From the NCBI GenBank assembly GCA_943788865.1, contig CALSRX010000002.1, forward strand, positions 434,001 to 498,000: 64,000 bases of DNA, in the 5' to 3' direction. This DNA comes from an uncultured Polaribacter sp. (GTDB taxonomy: Bacteria; Bacteroidota; Bacteroidia; Flavobacteriales; Flavobacteriaceae). Of the stretch, positions 1-8,124 are shown piece by piece. Each line of letters starts with the position of its first letter. Position 1 is the stretch's first letter. The notes under the pieces are model-generated. The model was not told where the DNA came from. It searched no databases and saw only the letters and a list, made by a program, of their open reading frames with translations. Made by a program: the position numbers and the translations under genes.

Positions 1-1
1 T

Positions 2-130
2 TGGTTTTTAGGTTATGCTTATGATTTTGACACCACAAATCTGTCTACTTTTAATTCAGGCTCTCATGAGGTTTTCTTACGTTATGAAGTATTTAGAAAC
101 ACGAATGTAAAAGCCCCAAGGTTCTTTTAA
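2..130 (+). CDS. PorP/SprF family membrane protein, C-terminal end only
   Basis: The window opens inside a reading frame whose last 42 residues end ...YEVFRNTNVKAPRFF and stop at 128-130. This ending, a final beta-strand (HEVFLRYEV) followed by a short basic tail and terminal aromatic residues, is typical of PorP/SprF outer-membrane beta-barrel proteins that work with type IX secretion. The start lies outside the window. It stands 32 bases before a PorE-like OmpA protein, the usual partner of these genes in Flavobacteriaceae, which supports the call. Only the last strand is visible, so the family assignment rests on the tail and the neighbour. Confidence 0.75.
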   Translation, partial: WFLGYAYDFDTTNLSTFNSGSHEVFLRYEVFRNTNVKAPRFF

Positions 131-162
131 AGAAGAATAAATAAAAGATAAATTAAAGAAAT

Positions 163-2079
163 ATGAAGTTACAAAGAAACTTACTAGGAATATACGTACT
201 GTTGTTGAGTGTTTGTGTTTATGCTCAACAGGATGTACTAACCACAGCAAATAAGAACTATACAAACATGTCTTATTCACAAGCCATAAAGCTTTATAAT
301 GCTTCGATAAGAGGCGGTTATGGTTCGTCAGAATTGTTTGAAAACCTTGGTAATTCTTATTACTACCAGTCTAATTATGCGTTAGCCAATGATAGCTATG
401 ATTCATTATTTAAAAGAACCGAAGATGTTTCTAAGAGCACGTATTATAGATATGTAAATGTTTTAAGAAGTCAAAACAAACAAGCAGCTGCTGATCTTTG
501 GTTGAATAAGTTAAAGAATAAATTTCCTGAATCCTTTCAAAGATCTAGTAATTCGAGTGATATTTTAACACTCACTCCTAACACGTTAGCTGTTGAATCG
601 ATTGGTTTTACAAACTTAGGGATTAACAGTATGTATTCAGATTACAAAGCCTCATATTTAGGAGATTCTTCCATTGTTTTTACCAGTAGTAGAGATACTA
701 GAAAATTCACTTCCTTAAAATCACCTTGGACTAGTGAGTCGTATTCTAATTTATACCAAAGTAATCTTAGCTCAGACAAGGATGGTTTTGTTGTTACTAA
801 ACTAAAAGGAAGCGTGAATAGCTCAAACAACGAATCGTCTGCAATTTTTAGTAAAGATGGTAAAACAATGTATTTCACTAGAAATAACATGCTCAACGGA
901 AAAGTCAAGACAGATTCATTGAACAATGTTTTGTTAAAGATTTATCAAGCTACTTTTGATGGGAAACGTTGGGGATCTGTAAAGGAATTACCATTCAACA
1001 GCAATGATTATAGTTGTGCTCACCCGGCATTGAGTCCAAATGAGGATTACTTGTATTTTTCATCAGATATGCCGGGCACTATTGGAGAATCAGATCTGTA
1101 TAGAGTCTCTATTTTAGAGGGAGATACTTTAGGAACCCCTGAGAATTTAGGAGCTCAAATCAATACATTAGGTAGAGACACCTTTCCATTTATCACCTCC
1201 GATAATCTTCTGATCTTTTCTTCTGATTTCAGAAACGGTTTAGGAGGATTGGATTTGTATTATCTGGATTTAAAAGACAATGATACTAGCATCTATACTT
1301 TTAGTGCTCCTATAAACTCGTCTTTTGATGATTTTGGATTGATTTATAAAGTGTCCGAAGGAACCGGTTTTATTTCTTCAAATCGCCAAGAAACCACCAC
1401 AGGGTCAGATGATATTTATGAGTTTACAGGCTTGCGATTCCCTAGATTAGAGAATGTAACTTTAAAGGTTCAGTCCGACAAAGAAACTACCCTTATTGGA
1501 GTAACAGAAGTAGTGGTGTTAGATGAAAATAAAAAGGTGATTGGCAAGACCACTTTGCAAGCGGATGGCAGTATACGATTGGCAGGTTTTGATGTTAGTA
1601 AGACCTATTACTTAGAGTTGAAAAATGAGAATTACCAAACCTACGAGCAACGAATTAGTATCGCCGAGGCTAGAAATACAATTTCCTTGATAGCGAAACA
1701 ACCGCTTCCCAAAGCGATCGATTTAAAAGATGTCTTAAAACTGAATAATATTTATTTTGGATTTGATCAGTGGACAATTACCAAAGAAGCTTCGTTGGAA
1801 TTGGCAAAAGTGGTAACGATTCTGAATCAATATCCTGAAATTCGTATCGATATTATTGGACATACAGATTTTCGTGGACCAGCAGTTTACAACGAGAGAT
1901 TATCAGCACAAAGAGCAGCATCTGTAAGACAATGGTTGGTAGATAGAGGGATTTCAGCAGGTAGAATGACAACATTTGGGTATGGAGAAAAAAAACCTAT
2001 CAACGATTGTACAAAAAACAAATGTACTAAAGGACAACACGATCAAAACCGTAGAACAGAATTTTTAATTGCAGAATAA
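163..2079 (+). CDS. PorE-like OmpA family protein (TPR, PD40, OmpA domains)
   Basis: A 638-residue envelope protein. Residues 1-21 form a signal peptide (cleavage near VYA/QQ). About residues 25-130 look like TPR helices (YSQAIKLYNASI, ENLGNSYYYQSNYALAN), 200-420 like a PD40 beta-propeller (AIFSKDGKTMYFTRNN, HPALSPNEDYLYFSSD), 435-515 like a carboxypeptidase-regulatory beta-sandwich, and 525-638 is an OmpA C-terminal peptidoglycan-binding domain with the ligand residues of GHTDFRGP and LSAQRAASVRQWL. This domain order is that of PorE, which ties the T9SS to peptidoglycan. It follows a PorP/SprF gene and is probably co-transcribed with it. Many such pairs exist per genome, so equivalence to PorE itself is not claimed. 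Confidence 0.9.
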   Translation: MKLQRNLLGIYVLLLSVCVYAQQDVLTTANKNYTNMSYSQAIKLYNASIRGGYGSSELFENLGNSYYYQSNYALANDSYDSLFKRTEDVSKSTYYRYVNVLRSQNKQAAADLWLNKLKNKFPESFQRSSNSSDILTLTPNTLAVESIGFTNLGINSMYSDYKASYLGDSSIVFTSSRDTRKFTSLKSPWTSESYSNLYQSNLSSDKDGFVVTKLKGSVNSSNNESSAIFSKDGKTMYFTRNNMLNGKVKTDSLNNVLLKIYQATFDGKRWGSVKELPFNSNDYSCAHPALSPNEDYLYFSSDMPGTIGESDLYRVSILEGDTLGTPENLGAQINTLGRDTFPFITSDNLLIFSSDFRNGLGGLDLYYLDLKDNDTSIYTFSAPINSSFDDFGLIYKVSEGTGFISSNRQETTTGSDDIYEFTGLRFPRLENVTLKVQSDKETTLIGVTEVVVLDENKKVIGKTTLQADGSIRLAGFDVSKTYYLELKNENYQTYEQRISIAEARNTISLIAKQPLPKAIDLKDVLKLNNIYFGFDQWTITKEASLELAKVVTILNQYPEIRIDIIGHTDFRGPAVYNERLSAQRAASVRQWLVDRGISAGRMTTFGYGEKKPINDCTKNKCTKGQHDQNRRTEFLIAE

Positions 2080-2537
2080 ATTGAATATTTCAGAAATTTT
2101 ATAGGATAATTTTCCCAAGTAACTTGGGAAACTTCGACAGGTATAAAAAAGTCGAAATTCTGGTAAAATCTGGCAAAATTTTTTTCGGCAGAATTGTCAT
2201 AAATCTCTGACCCCACTTTTTGTCCCCCTTGAAGCCTTTTTTAATGGGAGGATACGGGGGACGAAAGGGAGGAAAGGAGGCCACCCGGAACATGATAAAA
2301 AACTGAGTACTCGAACCAGTGACTTTTCGAATTTTTAATCGGCAATGCCGAAAACTATCTAATCCTGATGGTTCGGATCATGGGCCACTTTATTGAGTTG
2401 GAAGGTATTTTTAATCTTGACTTAAAGTCCACCTACTACTGCCGTAAAGAATTCTCCTGATCTGAAGTTAGACTCACTTCAGGTTTCCATTTTAATCTAT
2501 CACTTTTTTAGACTACACTTTAATTTGTGAGTTTTTT
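2080..2537. other. 458-base gene-free stretch rich in inverted repeats (left part of accessory island)
   Basis: No convincing protein is encoded here. The first 180 bases hold consecutive inverted repeats: a 10-bp perfect palindrome arm pair at 2111-2131 (TTTCCCAAGT/ACTTGGGAAA), TTCGAC/GTCGAA at 2133-2156, AATTCTG/CAGAATT at 2156-2195 and GTCCCCC/GGGGGAC at 2222-2262. Further hairpins are TCGGCA/TGCCGA near 2338-2350 and CTGAAGT/ACTTCAG at 2462-2482. The first may terminate the upstream PorE-like gene although its T-run is weak. The GC-rich 2205-2295 part differs in composition from the neighbouring AT-rich DNA, which fits an island edge. The right end is the 3' side of a recombinase gene on the minus strand. 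Confidence 0.6.
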
Positions 2538-3128
2538 TCACAGACTCAAACTCTCATAAACACCCATCACCTCTTTTTCTCTGATACCAAGATATCTTTT
2601 TGTAATTCCCATTGAAGAATGACCAAAGAGTTCCATTAAAAGAACAATAGACTGGTTACTGTAGTTGTTCAATTTAAGAACTCTGTTTCCAAGTGTTTTG
2701 CGAAACATGTGGGTGGATACATTCCCATCAACATGTACTTTATACTGTCTAAATATTTTTTTCAGGGAAACGTTCACCCATGATTTATCAATGGGTTTGG
2801 TTCCATACTTATTGATGAAAATAAATTCATTGTCATCATCTATCAGTTGTTTTCGTTTGACACGAGATATTATTTCGAGTAAATCTTGATTTAATTTAAT
2901 TCTTCGTGTCTTCTTTGTCTTTTGTTCCACTATTATTAAAATATCTCCCCCTGAAAAGTCTGCATACCTTAATTTAAGTATGTCTCCTATTCGTAAACCC
3001 GTAAATACACCAATGGAAATCAATAGACAGTATTTATAGTTCCCATCTCGTTCCAATTTAGCAATTAGTGATTTAAAATCATCCCATGTAATCGCACCGG
3101 TTGTTGTTCGTTGACCTTGTAGTGACAT
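2538..3128 (-). CDS. Short tyrosine recombinase/integrase (catalytic domain only)
   Basis: A 196-residue protein if the ATG at 3126-3128 is used; an upstream ATG at 3224 gives 32 extra residues of low-complexity, membrane-like sequence that I do not believe. The catalytic set of tyrosine recombinases is present: Arg in FTGLRIGDILKLR, Lys in the beta-hairpin VEQKTKKTRRIKL, HxxR in STHMFRKTLGN, His in LFGHSSMGITKRYL with the Tyr nucleophile in that block. The usual N-terminal SAM-like core-binding domain is missing, so it is either a minimal recombinase or a truncated one. It lies at the left of the accessory island and points toward the PorE-like gene. It probably acted in movement or rearrangement of the island. 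Confidence 0.85.
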   Translation of the reverse strand: MSLQGQRTTTGAITWDDFKSLIAKLERDGNYKYCLLISIGVFTGLRIGDILKLRYADFSGGDILIIVEQKTKKTRRIKLNQDLLEIISRVKRKQLIDDDNEFIFINKYGTKPIDKSWVNVSLKKIFRQYKVHVDGNVSTHMFRKTLGNRVLKLNNYSNQSIVLLMELFGHSSMGITKRYLGIREKEVMGVYESLSL

Positions 3129-3389
3129 TTTTAAGTTTTTATAAATTAACAAGGCTAACATAAGCGCAAAACTTAGATAATGCGGCATTTTTTTATGAAA
3201 GTATAAGGAAGGTGGGTCTTTCAATAGGTCATAATCACTGTAACTTATTGCTGGTGTTGATGTTAGACCAATTTGGGTAACTTATACTTAATACAAAAGT
3301 ATAAGCAAATAACTTTTCAAATCAATTTTAGGCAAATTAAAATTCTCGCTGTAGATTCCGGTTATGGAACTCAACATTTACTTAATATA

Positions 3390-3839
3390 ATGAATACCTT
3401 TTTCACTATTTATTTTACAGTTGTTGGAGGGTTGTTTATATTAACCTTGATAAGTGAGATTATTAAATTTTTGATTGGTGAGGGTGAAGACTGGCAACAT
3501 GAGTTGGCAAATGATGTTTTGAATTGGTGTTTAGAACTATATCCAATTAGAAAACAAAAACCACTACTGACTTTAGTTGAGGGTAAATCTCATCTCGCGG
3601 GAGAGTATTGTTTCTACAATAACACAATTACCATCTACAGGAACAACAATGTAATACGTAGAGAACTAATCAATACCGTTATCCATGAGTATTTCCATTA
3701 TTACCTGATTACCTCAGAATCGAAGACTAAACTCTACCAGGACCAGTTGGAACAATTCTCATTGGCACATCATCCACAAGAAATCCTTTGTAACACCATG
3801 GGAGAAACTCTCACAAAGGTCTATTTGAAAAACAATTAA
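3390..3839 (+). CDS. Small membrane-anchored zinc metallopeptidase-like protein
   Basis: The 149-residue product starts at the ATG at 3390; a frame extending to 3273 exists, but its extra residues look non-coding. Residues about 4-28 form one hydrophobic segment (FFTIYFTVVGGLFILTLISEIIKFLI), followed by a soluble domain with an HExxH motif (IHEYFHYYLI, His at about 99 and 103, Glu at 100). This is the zinc site of gluzincin/metzincin-type peptidases. The third ligand is not obvious; E or H residues in LAHHPQEILCNTMGE are candidates. It is divergent from the recombinase at 2538-3128 across about 260 bases. I do not recognise the family; the protease role is inferred from HExxH, its helix context and the anchor. 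Confidence 0.6.
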   Translation: MNTFFTIYFTVVGGLFILTLISEIIKFLIGEGEDWQHELANDVLNWCLELYPIRKQKPLLTLVEGKSHLAGEYCFYNNTITIYRNNNVIRRELINTVIHEYFHYYLITSESKTKLYQDQLEQFSLAHHPQEILCNTMGETLTKVYLKNN

Positions 3840-3933
3840 AAACTGTGGTTAGTTCAGAAAAGGCACAATACCCCAAAAGTCACTGTGCCGATTAGATTGC
3901 AAAACAAATCCTGATCTATCATTTTAAGATCCA

Positions 3934-3959
3934 AACTTCGGGTCGTGAGACCTAAAGTT
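3934..3959. terminator. Strong hairpin at the 3' end of the RHH gene
   Basis: AACTTCGGGTC and GACCTAAAGTT pair at 9 of 11 positions around a GTGA loop. It overlaps the stop of the minus-strand gene at 3952 and may act as its terminator, although no T-run follows. A second inverted repeat (GGCACA/TGTGCC) lies just to the left, near 3862-3890, between the two convergent genes. Confidence 0.4.
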
Positions 3960-4140
3960 CATCGATCCATTCCAGAATCTCTTTTTTACGACAAGATTTA
4001 TCATTAATTCTAAACAGAGAACGATTAATCGATTCTCGTATAAATTGCGATTTGGATTTTTTCTCTTTTACTAATGTTTCCAAAAGTGTAATGTATTGAT
4101 TGGGTGTTAATCGCAGTGAAATCATAACGTCTTTTTTCAT
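3952..4140 (-). CDS. Small ribbon-helix-helix DNA-binding protein
   Basis: A 62-residue protein. Residues 4-11 (DVMISLRL) fit the short beta-strand, and about 12-45 (TPNQYITLLETLV, KSKSQFIRESINRSL) fit the two helices of a ribbon-helix-helix fold as in Arc/CopG repressors and MobC-type accessory proteins. The end is basic and then acidic (KSCRKKEILEWIDEL). It is convergent with the metallopeptidase-like gene and 197 bases from the divergent adhesin operon, so it may regulate that operon or be a remnant of a mobilisation module. No operator can be assigned. Confidence 0.6.
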   Translation of the reverse strand: MKKDVMISLRLTPNQYITLLETLVKEKKSKSQFIRESINRSLFRINDKSCRKKEILEWIDEL

Positions 4141-4308
4141 ATCTGAATAGGTTTATTAATAAATAGTGTATTACACAGAAAAACTTCCTTAAGAATTTTA
4201 GGAAGTAAAAAAATTATTGGAAATAATTTGGAATTTATATATGTCATTTTATATATTTACTTCATAACAGAGCTTCTTTCTTTTTCCACAAGTAAATTAG
4301 GTTAATTG

Positions 4309-4316
4309 TATCTTAG
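4309..4316 (+). promoter_or_regulatory. Near-consensus -7 promoter element of the adhesin operon
   Basis: TATCTTAG differs by one base from the Bacteroidota -7 consensus TAnnTTTG and lies 22 bases before the ATG at 4338. The preceding 4141-4308 stretch is AT-rich and holds nothing else I can name. Confidence 0.5.
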
Positions 4317-4337
4317 CTTTTAAATAAATGAATTTCT

Positions 4338-4850
4338 ATGAAACAAAAATTACTTTTTGCTATCACTTTATTTTTCATTCAATTTACTGAAGCACAAAAC
4401 ACCACAAGTGCTTATTTGGTAAGAGTAACCACAGGTGTTGCAGGATCCTCAGAAAATGTTACCATAAATAACAAAGCCTATATAGTACAACAAAGTATAG
4501 GACAAGCCAGTGTCATAGGTACATTTTACGACAGCGATTACACATTGCGTCAAGGTTTTATACAGCCCAATGTATTGGCGAAAATTATAGATTTAGCCAT
4601 TCCTTTAAGTTTAGATGCCATTATTTATCCAAATCCTTTTGTTGAAAGTGTCACCATATCCTTTTCAGAACAAATAACCGACAAAGTAGAAGTTGCTGTT
4701 TTTGATGTATTAGGGCGACTGGTGTTTTCCAAAAGCTATACGGCCAATCAAAAGGTAAACGTACAGTTTAACAACCTTTCTGTTGCTGATTATATTTTAA
4801 AGGTAACGGCCAACAACAAGCAATTCATAAAAAAAATAATTAAAAAATAA
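4338..4850 (+). CDS. Secreted protein with T9SS type A C-terminal sorting domain
   Basis: A 170-residue protein with an N-terminal signal peptide (residues 1-19, ...QFTEAQ). Residues about 95-170 are a type A T9SS sorting domain: the NPF motif (IIYPNPFVESVTISF), then VEVAVFDVLGRLVF and the ending YILKVTANNKQFIKKIIKK. The middle 75 residues (VRVTTGVAGSS..., QQSIGQASVIGTFYDSDYTLRQGFIQP) form a small domain common in short flavobacterial T9SS cargo. It is therefore exported by Sec, crosses the outer membrane through the T9SS and is anchored or released at the surface. First gene of a three-gene operon, 27 bases before the beta-barrel gene. The fit to the sorting domain is clear; the function of the cargo part is unknown. 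Confidence 0.88.
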   Translation: MKQKLLFAITLFFIQFTEAQNTTSAYLVRVTTGVAGSSENVTINNKAYIVQQSIGQASVIGTFYDSDYTLRQGFIQPNVLAKIIDLAIPLSLDAIIYPNPFVESVTISFSEQITDKVEVAVFDVLGRLVFSKSYTANQKVNVQFNNLSVADYILKVTANNKQFIKKIIKK

Positions 4851-4877
4851 CCACCAACCATAAGCTTACAAACCATT

Positions 4878-5516
4878 ATGAAAAAAATTACATTAACGCT
4901 ACTGCTATTCACAGCAACCATTGCCACAGCACAACAACTATATTTAGAAGGCGGAAAAACAATGTCCTCATTTGACTATAAGAACTCACAAGGCAATAGC
5001 CTAGATAATTTACAATCAACAGCGCATAGTTTTATGGCCGTAGGTTACAGAAACCAACTACTCATTAAAAACCTTCACCTATCATTCGGCACAAGCTATG
5101 CTGGTTATGGGGCTATTGGGAGTGATGATACAGTAGGAAATTATATGGAATGGGATGTAAACTATTTAGAATTTAACACCGGATTAGATTATGAACTTTT
5201 TAAAGTAAATGACACTAAATTTTATATAAAAGGAACAGCTTCTGTAGCGTTTTTATTGCAAGGGACTCAAACATTTAACAATAGGGTGATAGATTTAAAA
5301 AATAGGGATGATTTTGATAAAACGTTATTTGATTTTAGAGCCGGTTTTGGCTTTTTACAGCCTATATCAGAAAATCTTTCTTTTTATGCTCAATATATGC
5401 ACGGAAGAAGTTTAACCCTTAAAGAAGGAACAGCAAACACTGCAGATCAAGAAAGATTAAGAATTGTAAGTGATAACATAAGTTTTGGATTGTTAATTAA
5501 CATTTCAAAAAAATAA
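4878..5516 (+). CDS. Small outer-membrane beta-barrel protein
   Basis: A 212-residue protein with a signal peptide (residues 1-18, ATIATAQ/QL). The mature part is made of alternating amphipathic strands (LHLSFGTSYAGYGAIG, YLEFNTGLDYELF, KFYIKGTASVAFLL, LFDFRAGFGFLQPI, LSFYAQYMHGRSL, DNISFGLLINISKK), as in 8-stranded outer-membrane barrels. It lies between a T9SS cargo and a large repeat protein, spaced 27 and 43 bases from them. The same trio occurs commonly in Flavobacteriaceae, so the barrel may anchor or display one of its neighbours. That role is inferred. Confidence 0.8.
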   Translation: MKKITLTLLLFTATIATAQQLYLEGGKTMSSFDYKNSQGNSLDNLQSTAHSFMAVGYRNQLLIKNLHLSFGTSYAGYGAIGSDDTVGNYMEWDVNYLEFNTGLDYELFKVNDTKFYIKGTASVAFLLQGTQTFNNRVIDLKNRDDFDKTLFDFRAGFGFLQPISENLSFYAQYMHGRSLTLKEGTANTADQERLRIVSDNISFGLLINISKK

Positions 5517-5559
5517 ATATAAAAAAATTAATAGAAGCGAACAGATAAAAGAAGCAATT

Positions 5560-7890
5560 ATGAAAAAACTACTACTTATAGTTATGTTTATGACAGCCTT
5601 ATTTCAAGGTTTTTCACAAACAAAAGGAATTAGTTACCAAGCGGTAATTTTAAGTCCAACTCCCCAAGAAATTCCAGGAGTAGATGCCCAAAGGAATATA
5701 TTAGCAAACAGCACCATTACCATACAGTTTACCATTGTAGATGCATCAGGAAGTGAAGTGTTTCAAGAATACCACACTACAAGTACAGATAGGTATGGTA
5801 TGATTAACTTGTCGATAGGGAATGGGACAACAACCTACAGTAGTTTTAATGACATTGTTTGGGATGGAACTACAAAAAAATTAAAAGTTGGGATTGACTT
5901 TTCAGGAGGAAGTAATTTTTCTCCCTTAAGTGAACAAAACCTATCATATATGCCGCAACCGGTATCTAATGAAACGGCACAAATAATTAATGGAAATACA
6001 ACTGCAATTAGAGCAATAGAAACAAATCAAACCACTCAGAATTCAGTGATTGCTTTAAATACAGCGAAAGTGGGTATTACAACTGCTCAGGCAACAACAA
6101 TTAGCAATACTACAGGCGTAAATACAGGCGACCAGGATATTTCTGGAATTGCAACAAACGCCACGAATATCTCTTCAAACGATACAGATATTGCAACAAA
6201 CGTAACAGCGATTGCATTAAATACAGCGAAAGTGGGTATTACAACTGCTCAGGCAACAACAATTAGCAATACTACAGGCGTAAATACAGGCGACCAGGAT
6301 TTAACTTCGTTTGCAGCTTTAGCTTCTCCGTCTTTTACAGGAACAGTTACAATCTCAACACTAGTTGCTGGATCAAATAGCTATCCAACTACAGTTGGAA
6401 GTGCTAACCAAGTATTAGCTACTAATGGAAGTGGAACGCTTTCTTGGGCTACACCATCAACAACCGCAACAGCTTATTCTGGTGTTTTACCAGTTGCGAA
6501 TGGTGGAACAGGTTCATCTACTCAAAACTTTGTAGATTTAACGACAGCCCAAACGGTAGCTGGAGCTAAAACATTTAGTTCTAATGCATCCTTTAATGGT
6601 CAAACTATAGGTAAAGGAAATGCAACTGGGGGTGAAAATCTTGCTGTTGGTACAGGAGCAATGAATGGAGCTAGTACTGGTGTAAGAAATACCGCTATAG
6701 GAAACTCTGCTATGCAGAATTATGTAGGGACCAGTTTTGATAATAATACCAGTGTAGGTTATGCAAATTTAAAGGGTATGACTACTGGTTCAGGAAATAC
6801 CTCTGTAGGTGCTGAATCGATGATGGCACTTACTACTGGAACGGAAAATACTTCTGTGGGCAATCAATCATTAATCAATACGACTGGAAATAACAATGTT
6901 GGAATTGGTAAACGCGCAGGTCAAACAATTTCAACAGGTAGCCAAAATACAATTATAGGAACCGATTCAGATGTAGCAACTAATAGTCTAAGCAATGCAA
7001 CTGCCATAGGATACGGCGCAATAGTGAGTGCAAGCAACAAAGTACAAATAGGAAATGCTGCTGTTACCAATGTAAAAACAAGTGGAACGCTAACGGCTGG
7101 AGCTATTACAATTCCAAACACGGATGGAACGAGTGGTCAAGTTTTATCGACGAATGGAAGTGGAGCGTTAAGTTGGACTAATGCCCCCACGGGAACAGTC
7201 AGTTCATTATCGGATCTATCTGTAACTGCTACAGCATCAGAACTAAACATTCTTGATGGAGTTACGGCAACTGCAACTGAGTTAAACATTATAGACGGTG
7301 TCACTGCGACAACTGCAGAGCTTAACATCATGGACGGTTCAGCAACGACACAAGCTACTGTTACACTAGTAGGAACCGATGGAATTGTTATTTCTGATGG
7401 TGACATAATGAAGCAAGCTCTCATGTCAGATATAAAAACTTATGTAGAAGGAGGATCGCGTGTTACGCATAATCAAGTGGTAATAGATAGTTGGGATACT
7501 CCAGCAACTGAACTTGCAATTGGAGATCTAAAGTTTAGAGTCGATAATGGATATTTAGAATGGAAAAGTAACACAGGATCTAGTATAAATTTTGATATGG
7601 AAGTGACTTTAAAAAAGGACGGATCTGCATCTTTTAATAGTTTTCCAACTACACCAAAAGTGGGACATGACAGTTCTGAAATAGCCACTACCTCTTGGGC
7701 TCAAGTTGTCGGTTCCAGTGTTGGTGGATCAGGCCAGAGTGCCCCAAATAATGTGGGGTTATGGTATTACGGTACAATTACATATGAACTTTTTCAGAGA
7801 TATAGTGTAAATAAAAGTTACACAATTAAAACAGCTGTTGATGGAGGGGGTAAAGTTTTTATCAGAGCCACTTATTATAATTTTGAGTAA
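5560..7890 (+). CDS. Tail-fibre/YadA-like surface repeat protein (putative adhesin)
   Basis: A 776-residue protein with a signal peptide (residues 1-19). The N-terminal domain (about 20-140, KGISYQAVILSPTPQEIPGV) is common to large flavobacterial surface proteins. It is followed by coiled-coil-like AT-rich repeats with a 54-residue unit twice (IALNTAKVGITTAQATT), then LATNGSGTLSWATPS modules, and about 365-470 a YadA-head-like stretch of NTAIGNSAM, NTSVGYANL, NTSVGAESM, NNNVGIGKRA repeats. About 560-590 carries three TAxELNIxDG units known from phage tail fibres. The C-terminus (GLWYYGTITYELFQRYSVN) has no recognisable S74 chaperone domain. It probably forms a trimeric beta-helical stalk outside the cell. 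Third gene of the operon; no sorting domain is seen, so its route out is uncertain. Confidence 0.8.
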   Translation: MKKLLLIVMFMTALFQGFSQTKGISYQAVILSPTPQEIPGVDAQRNILANSTITIQFTIVDASGSEVFQEYHTTSTDRYGMINLSIGNGTTTYSSFNDIVWDGTTKKLKVGIDFSGGSNFSPLSEQNLSYMPQPVSNETAQIINGNTTAIRAIETNQTTQNSVIALNTAKVGITTAQATTISNTTGVNTGDQDISGIATNATNISSNDTDIATNVTAIALNTAKVGITTAQATTISNTTGVNTGDQDLTSFAALASPSFTGTVTISTLVAGSNSYPTTVGSANQVLATNGSGTLSWATPSTTATAYSGVLPVANGGTGSSTQNFVDLTTAQTVAGAKTFSSNASFNGQTIGKGNATGGENLAVGTGAMNGASTGVRNTAIGNSAMQNYVGTSFDNNTSVGYANLKGMTTGSGNTSVGAESMMALTTGTENTSVGNQSLINTTGNNNVGIGKRAGQTISTGSQNTIIGTDSDVATNSLSNATAIGYGAIVSASNKVQIGNAAVTNVKTSGTLTAGAITIPNTDGTSGQVLSTNGSGALSWTNAPTGTVSSLSDLSVTATASELNILDGVTATATELNIIDGVTATTAELNIMDGSATTQATVTLVGTDGIVISDGDIMKQALMSDIKTYVEGGSRVTHNQVVIDSWDTPATELAIGDLKFRVDNGYLEWKSNTGSSINFDMEVTLKKDGSASFNSFPTTPKVGHDSSEIATTSWAQVVGSSVGGSGQSAPNNVGLWYYGTITYELFQRYSVNKSYTIKTAVDGGGKVFIRATYYNFE
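6055..6300 (+). repeat. Two perfect 84-bp in-frame direct repeats inside the adhesin gene
   Basis: Bases 6055-6138 and 6217-6300 are identical (starting TTAAATACAGCG, ending GCGACCAGGAT) with a period of 162 bases, that is 54 codons. Recombination between copies would add or remove exactly 54 residues of the stalk without shifting the frame. Perfect nucleotide identity suggests a recent duplication or ongoing conversion. Confidence 0.95.
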
Positions 7891-7914
7891 TAGATAACAT
7901 ATTTTTTTATAAAA

Positions 7915-8119
7915 TTATTCTAATACTTTTCTTATTGTTTGATACCACTGTTCAAGTTTTTCATTTTCAAAGTAGTACCATTCATTATGGATTTTTTAAA
8001 TAACACCATTTTGAGGGTTATCAGCCTTGGCTGTAAAACCTGCATTCACCCACTCACCTTCTTTTTCCGTGTTTAAATCAACAGAAAAAGCATATTCAGT
8101 AGTCCAGCTAAAAGTGATT
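7915..8119 (-). pseudogene. C-terminal remnant of an unidentified protein
   Basis: On the minus strand a protein-like frame reads FSWTTEYAFSVDLNTEKEGE, continues to ...NPQNGVI, meets a TAA at 7996-7998, then continues in the same frame as KIHNEWYYFENEKLEQWYQ and TIRKVLE to a second stop at 7915-7917. The downstream part has normal coding character, so the first stop looks like a nonsense mutation or the remnant is a readthrough of two fragments. No start is present; the upstream side runs into a REP-like repeat at 8125-8174. I do not recognise the family. It faces the adhesin gene tail to tail. Confidence 0.5.
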
Positions 8120-8124
8120 CGCCA

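Noticed and set aside
2099..2293. 64-codon minus-strand frame.
   Set aside because: Its sequence (PPFRPPYPPIKKG) comes from the GC-rich inverted repeats and has no protein-like pattern or promoter.
2309..2323. Minus-strand GTCACTGGTTCGAGT resembles the T-arm of a tRNA and might be an attachment-site remnant.
   Set aside because: The 3' strand of the T-stem (CCAGT) is absent, the upstream minus-strand sequence does not fold into acceptor, D or anticodon arms, and it does not match the missing half of the initiator tRNA at 9929.
6921..7688. Three minus-strand frames of 66-95 codons under the adhesin gene.
   Set aside because: They are antisense shadows of a repetitive coding sequence; the valine/alanine-rich content mirrors the Thr/Ala-rich plus frame.
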